Assembly: GCA_030844895.1 (NCBI GenBank)
Contig: CM061233.1
Coordinates: 53,621,453 to 53,685,452, forward strand
Length of the DNA stretch: 64,000 nucleotides
Direction: 5' to 3'
Source: Ambrosia x helenae
Lineage: Eukaryota; Streptophyta; Magnoliopsida; Asterales; Asteraceae
Shown here: positions 55,930 through 64,000 of the stretch, one piece after another
Position numbering within the stretch: position 1 is the stretch's first letter
Layout: the number at the start of each line of letters is the position of its first letter
Program-made: the position numbers and the translations under genes
The notes under the pieces: generated by a model
The model's database searches: none
Told to the model about the DNA's origin: nothing
Seen by the model: the letters and a program-made list of their open reading frames with translations, nothing else

Positions 55930-56180
55930 CTGTATAATCCCTTTTATCTCTTTTTAAAACCAATTTGTATAATCCAATACAAATTATCCCTTTTTATACC
56001 AATCTGTACAATCCATTACAAATTATCCCTTTTTATACCAATCTGTATAATTCAATGCAATTTGTCTCTTTTTAAAACCAATTTGTATAATCCAATACAA
56101 ATTATCCCTTTTTGTACCCGTCTGTACAATCCATTACAAATTATCCCTTTTTATACCAATCTGTATAATTAAATCTTGTT
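55930..56180. repeat. Tandem repeat of about 40 bp with AATTTGTAT/ATACAAATT pairs
   Basis: About six units contain TATCCCTTTTTATACCAAT and the inverted pair AATTTGTAT - AATCC - ATACAAATT. Copies alternate between two variants (CCAATACAAATT and CCATTACAAATT), which suggests higher-order duplication. It lies in the 5' LTR of the old element and has no counterpart in the chimeric 3' LTR. Confidence 0.8.
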
Positions 56181-57570
56181 ACGTTTTATAGTAAACAGGT
56201 TTTCATAAAACAAGTATGTCTTCCACCCCGATAACAGTTATAAAACAGTAAAAAGTGGGGCATGAACTCCCCTGAACATTCCCGCTAAGTTAGCTATCAA
56301 CGCTTGAATCATTATTCACATCTTTTGTGTCCTAATTACCAACAAAGACACCTTAAGATCTAACACGAAAAAGCATATTATCCAGCTATCTAGATTCGTA
56401 TGTACGAATCCGAGTCTAGAAAGTGGTGTGACTCAACGAACCAATCACGACTTATTTAGGTGTTAACATAAGCCGTAGTACTCAAGTTGCGCACTTGTTA
56501 CCACTCGTGTGTAACCTACGTTGGACTTAGTGCTACGAAACGTATAGCTCATCTTTAATCATAGAATCAGATAAATATATTTGTTTTGTACATTTGTTTC
56601 TAGGAAAGTATATTGCACTTATTGTGCTCTGGATCTTATAAAATTTCGGCAGAGATTCCTCTATTTTTTATACAATCCAGACAACACAAGTTGTCTATAG
56701 TTTACCCAAAAATCATTTACAAATACATATCGTTCAATATATTTATCCGTATTTCCATCGAACGAGACTTTATACATTTCGCCATTTTATATAAATTATA
56801 CTTGTATAATTATGTACATCATAATTTATATATAAGTATATATAGACATAATTATATAATATAGTCCAACGGTCCAGTCCAATATACAATATTATCAAAT
56901 CCGTCTTTAATATACAATATTACTTATTATATAATGAATGTCGGTTCGTTTCGTGAGTCATGATAGTTTCGTATCTATAACATATATATATATACACATA
57001 TATATATAGTAATAATAATAGCAACAAATCAAGATAATATACCGTATAATATACGCATGCATGTCCGATGTTGACCAGATCTGACCGAACTCGTTCCGAG
57101 CCAGATCTGACCAAAAACACTTCTAACCGCGCTCCAAATCTGATCCATCTTCTAATCCTTTACACCCGGGACCCGAACCCGAACCCGAGCCCCATCGGAC
57201 CCGAGCCGGAGCCGAAACACCACCTGCCCCGCCATCATCCTTCAACCACCACAACCGAGCACCACCATCATTAGCCATAAGCCACCACCAACAACAACCA
57301 TGGCCGCCATCGGCCACCACAACAGACCCGCAACCATAACCTGGGCCGAACCCACCCAAACGCCGTCGCCATCACCTCCGAGCACCTCCACCACAGCTCG
57401 AACTCAACAAAACCACCACTACCTCAACACAAATCGGGCTCTACCGGACCACCACGTCGCCGCCGCGCCCATTCTGCCCCTTTTTGGGCTTTCTGAAGCC
57501 ACGCCGCCGCCACCACCTGTAACTATAGTGGTCGGCCGGCTTGTTTACAGAGGGAGACGAAGGAGAGACG

Positions 57571-57633
57571 AGAGAGAGAGAGCTGGAGAGAGAGAGAGAG
57601 AGAGAGAGAGTTACCTTAGAGAGAGAGAGAGAG
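57571..57633. repeat. (GA)n microsatellite in the LTR leader
   Basis: Two GA runs separated by TTACCTTA. The same arrangement in the other LTR is at 42452-42514. On the minus strand it is a CT-rich leader downstream of the TATA box. Confidence 0.9.
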
Positions 57634-57651
57634 GTCTTGAGAGGATTTTTG

Positions 57652-60396
57652 TGTAACACCCCAACCGATGGCGGAAACATCGAGGTGCCACGTAGTGACG
57701 ATTGTTCAATAGCACATGGACTAAAGTGTAAATTTGAATACATTGATTAAATAATTTATTACATTGAAATGAAATACAACGATTCTAACTGTCAACTAAA
57801 TTGAAATACCATGAAACAAAATCTAAATATAAATCCAAAAGCTTAAAGGATGCATCTCAAAACAACCTGAAACATGTACAAAATAATTTGGTCAATACAA
57901 AATTTGTATTGGTGAGCATACCCTGTTTAAATAAATATAGTAGAAAAGTGTTTAGCAATTCATGTGTCGTATACTGTTTGCAATTATGTAATAAGTGGTA
58001 TCCGGGTCAAATCAACCCTAAGAAAAGAAAGCAGATATATATAGTATGCGCTAGTAGTAATGTAATACATAGCAATGACGAGGACTCTCAACAGAGTCAC
58101 AAGGGTATATACCATAGTACTATTCATTGAAATGCCAGGCCGCAACGGTTAATGATTTGACAGGTCATAGATACACAAAATGACACAAGCAAACACACAT
58201 AAGAATTGCTATTTTTAGTAAAAGGAAATATAAACTTGATAGTAAGTACATAAGTCATCCCAAGATAGTAACACGGTAAAAAGGGGAAAAGATATACTCA
58301 CAGTTTGCGAAAGCGAGCAAAATCCAACTTAAGCGGTCGTGAGCTAAGTAATGGGAATTCCGAGGAATTCAACCTATAATGTGTAAGCATACTAATAAGG
58401 AAATGTCTAAAAAGTCTAAGGTAACTAGGGTCTAAGGCATTAGGGTTTGCTATGTCGATTTGGGGAATCAGAGTTTTTTTTTTATGATAAGCCGCGTTAA
58501 TGTACAAGTTGTATACCACAAATAATATATGAAAGGTTGTAAATGTGGTTTAAATAATATAATTATTACCTATTGAATAAAAATATGTTTGAATAATTAA
58601 GACAAATTAATTTAGTTAGTTACTTTAACTAAATTAAAATAAATACAATAATCATAAATATATAAATAAATAATTTTGAGTTACACAATGATCCAATAAA
58701 AGATAATAAAGACATTAAACCATATGCGTATTTCTATTTTATAAGAAAAATATTTATAAAATAGACGTTTAAATCGTATAAATAAATAAATGTTTTATTA
58801 TGTCTAATTAAACGTAAATAAGACTAATAATACCATACATGATCCAAAAATACTAGTTTTATAGAAAATGGATGATTTCTGATGTAAATAAATTAGAATA
58901 ATTTTCCCATAATTTATATAAACTTATTTATATTTAAAACTGATTTAACGAGATTAAATCATGTCTAAATGATTAAAATAATAAAATTTAATAAAAATAA
59001 ATGTTTTCTGAACCAATAATTTTTATATCAGTTCATGATGATGAGAAATAATTACCCAAAAAGTTTGAGATTAAAATCATTAAAAATGAATTTTTAATCA
59101 ATTAAATATAATTAAAAAAATTAAATCAATAAAAATACAAAAATAAGACATTTTCCAGAAAATAAAAGTGTGGTAATTTTCTTTATGGTATCAAGATTCT
59201 ACCCTTAAATTTTTATAATTTTTGGAGCAAAGATGAATTTAATATGAATATTCTAAGTTTAAATGGATTATAATTTATTTAAAATCAAGATTTCATATAA
59301 GAAATGTAAAAAAAATAAAACAAATCAGAAAAGGTGGTGTGTGGGGGTTTAGAACTCGTGACCTTTGGTTCAGAACCCAAGGGACTCCACCACTAGACCA
59401 AACCATGTATTTGTTGTTTTTAAGAAAGCAAGTTTACATTTAAATAATAACACAAGTTCATCTTCTTCTTCCCCAAATCATACATAAACCCTAACCTTAC
59501 CCTAAGATTAATAATCCACGATTCAGGTACAATTAGCAACTAAAACCATAGGGTTTTCAAAGATTAACGTATAGATAACCAAACGGCAAAAGAACATCGG
59601 ACTTACAAACACTATTGAGCCGAAAACTTGATTTATAAAGTCGCGAATTTAAGCTCCATCTGGGTGGCATTCTGGACTGATTTGCGAAGGTTTTGAGGTT
59701 GGTTTACTAGGTGTAACAGAGCAGGAACTAAATGACCCATTCGGCTTGTATAAAGGGTCGCTAATTACTGACTTAAACGAAACAGAAAGTTTCCAACCGT
59801 TACCATGTTTCAACCGATTTATACCTCATTAAAACTCAATAAAAACGATTTCAACTTTATATTAAATCATTGGAAGTTATTAATAACCGAAGGAGAAACG
59901 TAAAGGGCTCATCAAATCGCGTTAATGGCTAGTTAGAGGCCTGTTTTGGGGCTGCCGGAATCCGGCCGGAAACTATTCCGGTGGTCGGAACTTGATTCAG
60001 AAAAACGTGAAGGAGGCAACACATTTGATTTTTTTTTTTAAACTTTCCCACTTTGACACTTTAGGTCCCTCAGCTATAACCAAGTTAGTTTAATAATGAA
60101 TTGATTAGTTTTCCTTTATAAAATTCTAACTAAGTTAACTATATTTAACTTTTTTTTTTTTTAAAACTCTTTTATAAAACTTGACACATTTTTTATATTA
60201 TCCATTCCGGATGACGTTTCAACATACGCGTTTGATTAAATCTCATACCCGATCCATAAACATAAACGATATATTTTTTTTTAGTTCGCCCTAAAATTAA
60301 ATTTCAAAACGATGAAACTCACAAGGGACTATAATGAAAATAGTTGAAGGGCTATTATTGTCATTTAGATGAAATACGAGGGTGCCGGATGTCACA
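57652..60396 (-). repeat. 3' LTR of the non-coding element, 2745 bp
   Basis: On the minus strand it starts TGTGACATCCGGCACCCTCG and ends CGGTTGGGGTGTTACA. It aligns with the LTR of the gag-only element over most of its length but is clearly diverged. A tRNA-like cassette (59346-59400) lies at the matching place. The 109-codon plus-strand frame at 57801-58130 is antisense and duplicated only because LTRs are duplicated. Confidence 0.92.
59346..59400 (-). promoter_or_regulatory. tRNA-like A-box/B-box cassette in the LTR (minus strand)
   Basis: On the minus strand TGGTCTAGTGG (A-box) is followed 33 nt later by AGTTCTAAACC (B-box-like, one key G changed), then CCCACACACC. Its sequence differs from the cassettes at 14273 and 45075 although the LTR context is similar. 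Confidence 0.5.
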
Positions 60397-60922
60397 GTCT
60401 CCCCTACTTTAGAAAAGTTCGTCTCGAAATTTCTTTCAAGTGGAGGATACTATGAAACAAAAGGCGTTGTATAACTCAAGTGGGTTGAAAATTTTCATCA
60501 TTTATGATTTGACAAGTTTTAAAATAATTGTCTAATATCCTAGGTAAGAGTTTCAAATATTTTTTTTAACAGATGACCTGAGGTTAGAAATTGAGAGTTT
60601 AAATGTGAATGGTTTCGGGAAAGTGTAACTGGTGAGGGGCAGAGGTAGTAATGAAGCAGTCTCCCCTACTTTAGAAAGGTTTCTAACTGAACTTTATTAA
60701 AGTCATGCAACAAGATTTCGACTAGCAGAAAGTGTAAGAGTATACGAGGTTTAAGGTTTTCTGTAGAGGTGGTCAACAAGGAAGGCTCCAACAAAATTAA
60801 TTGAAGTTTATGTAAAATGTTCTTATTGAAATGCTAGCTATTAGTCAACGATCTAATGACAAAGTAGTAATGGGTAGGTTCTTGGTCAAACTCCTAGTCC
60901 GTTCCCGCAGTATCGTTTATGC

Positions 60923-60957
60923 TTATATATAGGGTGTACCGCAGCTGACCCACCACA
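60923..60957 (-). promoter_or_regulatory. TATA-bearing motif (third copy)
   Basis: On the minus strand it reads GTGTGGTGGGTCAGCTGCGG, then TACACCCTATATATAA. This is almost the same core as at 16149-16181 and 16275-16310 in the LARD-like element, although the two elements are otherwise unalike. The flanking GGTGT/ACACC arms are not conserved here. Confidence 0.55.
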
Positions 60958-61031
60958 CTCCCGACACTTTGGACTCGTACTGATTGTCTACCAATAGCCT
61001 AAGTAGAATCACACACCACCCTAATGTACCT

Positions 61032-61073
61032 GTAAGCCCATGATTGCGTTCCGGACCGTAATCATCGATTTAC
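61032..61073 (-). other. Conserved long hairpin (copy 3)
   Basis: Minus-strand arms GTAAATCGATGATTACG and CGCAATCATGGGCTTAC enclose GTCCGGAA and are followed by AGGTACATTAGGG. The loop and tail are as in copy 2 (12280-12321). Confidence 0.7.
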
Positions 61074-62392
61074 CTTACACTAGGGTGTTATGCTTTTCCA
61101 TAACCCTAACATGAAATAAATGTGTGCAACCACTATGTAATAGCCACTGTAATGAAATAATGTTTAATCATGTCATGGTTAGAGGTCCTTCCCTTTCGGG
61201 TTTTCCCTTTAACCGTAATAAGAATAACATGTAAGTATAAGACATGGTTAGAGGTTCTTCCCTTTCGGGTTCACCCTTAACCGGTAACTTTTGTTCACAT
61301 CGTTGACTCTAAACACTCCTATTGATAGACCCTGAGGTTTACACCGTTCCCCTCGGATTGAAGAAATACTCTAATCCGAGTTGTACGTGGGCACTGGCTT
61401 AGATCTCATACGAGTTATCAACTAGTATGTTCATTGACCATGATGATGAACACAATAATGTAAGTATAACAGGGTTTTGCTCAAAAGACAGGAAAAAGAT
61501 ATATGCATACCAAATATGCGTTAAAGTACATAAGTATAGCATAAAACTTCGATTGAAAGAATGGTATAATATAAATCAAGTAAATCGCACAATTTTCACA
61601 AAATGAAAGTAAACGAGTTAAGTTAATGCTCAAAACCAATGTTGTAAGATTGACTACTAATAATTAATGCGAGAATAATTGTAAATAACGCGTGGGGATA
61701 GCCACCAATAAAATAATAATACGAGAATAATCATAAATAAGATAATATGCGAATATAATAAAAATAAAATGATGTAAGAATAAGATAATGATATTTACTG
61801 CAATTGGGAGTGGACGGAACATACGTATAATCTACTGGCCATGCGGGTTTAAAATATATGCACTATATGTTAAAAGACATTTAGCAACATTTCGATAAAG
61901 ATATGTCCAATAATTAGACCAAAAGTTTTTGCGACTGAAAGAGTGTAAGTGTAAAAGATAAATTATTGTTTATAAAACAAAATGTAGTTTTACTCGAACT
62001 TTGTGATATAGTTGAAAGTATATTAGTGATGCATGAGAATAACTTTTTAGATTCAAAATAGCTTCACATGAAAAGACTTCGTAAGTACATACTTTCATGT
62101 GTTTACAAGAAGTCGAGTTTGAAAAATGTTATAAGGCTTATTATTAGTTGCAAGTTTCTTTCGAAAACATATATTGGTTACGTCATATGAAAACAAAAGG
62201 TTTACATTTTATTTGTAAAATATGCACTACAAGCTTATAAAATGCAAAATGAAACCATTTTTTGAAGTATGTGTAAATCTAATGTGTTTTTAAAAGACCA
62301 AGATTTAAAATGACGTGAATGATAAAATTAACGTATGTAATAGATTACCAATATTTAAGAAAATTCATAATCAACGAGATGTAGAAATAGAT

Positions 62393-62635
62393 CCTTGAGA
62401 TGTGGATTTCACTCCTAACTCAAAGATGTATTTCAAAATTGAAAACGATTGTGGGATGAAACCAATCACTAAGTTAAGGATATCACTCCCAGCTTAGTGG
62501 TTAAGTTTCTTTTTGAAGGAAATACTCTTTGAGGTGTGGATGTCACTCCTATCTCAAAGATATATTCCTAAGATAAATAACCTATAGAGGAGTGAAACTA
62601 ATCACCAAGGTATGGATACCACCCCTAACTTGATG
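62393..62635 (-). other. Tandem hairpin / pseudoknot array, minus strand
   Basis: Plus-strand arm positions are 62603/62629 (CACCAAG/CTTGATG), 62527/62553 (CTTTGAG/CTCAAAG), 62467/62493 (CACTAAG/CTTAGTG) and 62393/62419 (CCTTGAG/CTCAAAG). All four have 26 nt between arm starts and a loop with the GGAGTGA-type word followed by ATCC. Loop-complementary strands lie exactly 7 nt beyond the stem for two units (GGAGTGA at 62589-62595 and GGGATGA at 62453-62459, plus strand). Confidence 0.75.
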
Positions 62636-62834
62636 ATATCGTTTCGTTTGTGAAATACGAGCGTCTTCTTCGCCAAGCAAAATATCGAAAGAATAATGAG
62701 GAATAATCATAACGAAAATATCTTGAAAGAAAATATAAGAAACGAGAGAAATATACACGAGAGGACTCGTGAAAATAAACTTAGTTATAGTCTAGGCTAA
62801 AAGGCATTCTAATAACCTAATTCCCTATAACCAT

Positions 62835-62848
62835 GGCTCTGATACCAA
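62835..62848 (-). other. Primer-binding site (minus strand)
   Basis: The plus strand reads GGCTCTGATACCAA, the complement of TTGGTATCAGAGCC, two bases from the LTR. The conserved GGTTATAGGGAATTAGG follows on the minus strand. Confidence 0.9.
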
Positions 62849-62850
62849 TC

Positions 62851-64000
62851 TGTAACACCCCAACCGATGCCGGAAACATCGAGGTGCCACGTAGTGACGA
62901 TTGTTCAATAGCACATGGACTAAAGTGTAAATTTGAATACATTGATTAAATAATTTATTACATTGAAATGAAATACAACGATTCTAACTGTCAACTAAAT
63001 TGAAATACCATGAAACAAAATCTAAATATAAATCCAAAAGGTTAAAGGATGCATCTCAAAACAACCTGAAACATGTACAAAATAATTTGGTCAATACAAA
63101 ATTTGTATTGGTGAGCATACCCTGTTTAAATAAATATAGTAGAAAAGTGTTTAGCAATTCATGTGTCGTATACTGTTTGCTATTATGTAATAAGTGGTAT
63201 CCGGGTCAAATCAACCCTAAGAAAAGAAAGCAGATATATATAGTATGCGCTAGTAGTAATGTAATACATAGCAATGACGAGGAATCTCAACAGAGTCACA
63301 AGGGTATATACCATAGTACTATTCATTGAAATGCCAGGCCGCAACGGTTAATGATTTGACAGGTCATAGATACACAAAATGACACAAGCAAACACACATA
63401 AGAATTGCTATTTTTAGTAAAAGGAAATATAAACTTGATAGTAAGTACATGAGTCATCCCAAGATAGTAAAACGGTAAAAAGGGGAAAAGATATACTCAC
63501 AGTTTGCGAAAGCGAGCAAAATCCAACTTAAGCGGTCGTGAGCTAAGTAATGGGAATTCCGAGGAATTCAACCTATAATGTGTAAGCATACTAATAAGGA
63601 AATGTCTAAAAAGTCTAAGGTAACTAGGGTCTAAGGCATTAGGGTTTGCTATGTCGATTTGGGGAATCAGAGTTTTTTTTTATGATAAGTCGCGTTAATG
63701 TACAAGTTGTATACCACAAATAATATATGAAAGGTTGTAAATGTGGTTTAAATAATATAATTATTACCTATTGAATAAAAATATGTTTGAATAATTAAGA
63801 CATATTAATTTAGTTAGTTACTTTAACTAAATTAAAATAAATACAATAATCATAAATATATAAATAAATAATTTTGAGTTACACAATGATCCAACAAAAG
63901 ATAATAAAGACATTAAACGATATGCGTATTTCTATTTTATAAGAAAAATATTTATAAAATAGACGTTTAAATCGTATAAATAAATAAATGTTTTATTATG
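62851..64000 (-). repeat. 5' LTR of the non-coding element (partial)
   Basis: It is nearly identical to 57652-58798, with single-base changes such as CGATGCCGG for CGATGGCGG. It runs off the window. Confidence 0.92.

Larger units (their letters stand above)
55100..57651 (-). repeat. 5' LTR of the old element, interrupted at 57651
   Basis: The minus-strand end is CGGGGTGTGACA. The segment 56627-57651 matches 41285-42540 of the 3' LTR, with a large indel in the CCGAGCC-rich part. The break at 57651 is inside GAGGATTTTTG, which continues as GGGTGTTC in the 3' LTR, proving insertion of the next element there. TTTTG (57647-57651) should be the left target duplication. Confidence 0.8.
60397..62850 (-). 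other. Internal non-coding region
   Basis: No frame reaches 60 codons on either strand. From the primer side the minus strand holds the hairpin array (62635 to 62393), AT-rich DNA, two tandem copies of a GGTTAGAGG...AACC hairpin (61243-61284 and 61174-61215), the long hairpin (61073-61032), the TATA-bearing motif (60957-60923) and the purine tract. Confidence 0.75.
39969..64000 (-). mobile_element. Decayed Ty3/gypsy element on the minus strand (partial, two insertions)
   Basis: Left to right: 3' LTR (39969-43270), purine tract, integrase remnant, the inserted element 44096-52109, RNase H and reverse transcriptase remnants, leader, primer site (55082-55095) and 5' LTR (from 55100). The 5' LTR is broken at 57651 by another element; its remaining part should lie beyond the window. 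The target duplication therefore cannot be checked (CCGTG precedes the left end). Many stops and a lost catalytic residue show it is old. Confidence 0.75.
57652..64000 (-). mobile_element. Non-coding LTR retrotransposon, minus strand (right end outside)
   Basis: The 3' LTR is 57652-60396, the internal region 60397-62850, and the 5' LTR starts at 62851 and leaves the window. The two LTRs are nearly identical where they overlap. There is a tRNA-Met primer site at 62835-62848 and a purine tract at 60397-60410. The 2.45 kb internal region has no gag or pol but holds the hairpin array, a conserved long hairpin and the TATA-bearing motif seen in other elements. Confidence 0.9.

Noticed and set aside
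57300..57656. 118-codon plus-strand frame in the LTR
   Set aside because: Half of it is translated (GA)n repeat and the rest is antisense LTR leader. The homologous LTR region at 42180-42540 is disrupted by indels.
57801..58130. 109-codon frame repeated at 63000-63329
   Set aside because: It is present twice only because both positions are LTRs of one element; it is antisense and has no counterpart in the related LTRs at 44096 and 49378.

Overview
This window is intergenic, repeat-dominated nuclear DNA from a flowering plant. The evidence is Ty3/gypsy LTR retrotransposons primed by initiator tRNA-Met, Helitron ends (5' TC, hairpin, CTAG followed by T), Tourist/Harbinger elements with TAA or TTA duplications, a 5'-truncated LINE and AT-rich microsatellites. 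The style of the gypsy polyprotein and the LTR ends fits a large eudicot genome. I suspect Asteraceae, but that is an impression from memory and not a search result. I see no intact host gene, rRNA gene or genuine tRNA gene. Every clear reading frame belongs to a mobile element or to a broken gene fragment.

Layout. 1-3467: the 3' end of a gypsy chromovirus polyprotein and its 2.5 kb 3' LTR. 3468-4431: a cluster of ATTACGTAAT palindromes, a TA microsatellite and a small terminal-inverted-repeat element. 4432-20759: a Helitron carrying gene fragments, split by a 12.8 kb gypsy-like element (5713-18469, duplication CACGG). That element contains a solo LTR (9215-15853, duplication TCCTA), which in turn contains a non-coding LTR element (9721-13830, duplication TAATC). 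This is a four-level nest with every LTR-element junction readable. 20760-25613: hairpin elements in TA tracts, a minus-strand Helitron end, and a LINE (about 12-base duplication) split by a minus-strand solo LTR (22165-24902, duplication CTTGG). 25614-35442: MITEs, a two-gene Harbinger element, Helitron ends and remnants of an unidentified minus-strand multi-exon gene. 35483-39968: two TA-tract elements, one packed with AACATGTGTT-like palindromes. 39969-64000: a decayed minus-strand gypsy element (dead reverse transcriptase, integrase core missing). It is interrupted by a young gag-only element (44096-52109, duplication GACTA) and by a minus-strand non-coding element from 57652 to beyond the window end.

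How the parts relate. Most of the LTR elements lack the enzymes they need and must have been moved in trans by autonomous relatives. What they share is not protein but short structured DNA or RNA: a conserved LTR terminus, a leader block after the primer site, a long hairpin with covarying arms found in three different elements, tRNA-like A-box/B-box cassettes at a similar place in several LTRs, and a tandem array of hairpins of fixed geometry. In that array 7-base arms covary, the loop carries a constant motif, and in four copies a complementary strand sits exactly 7 nt downstream, as in an H-type pseudoknot. The array, seen in the leaders of elements at 44-52 kb and 57-64 kb, is my best candidate for an undescribed system.
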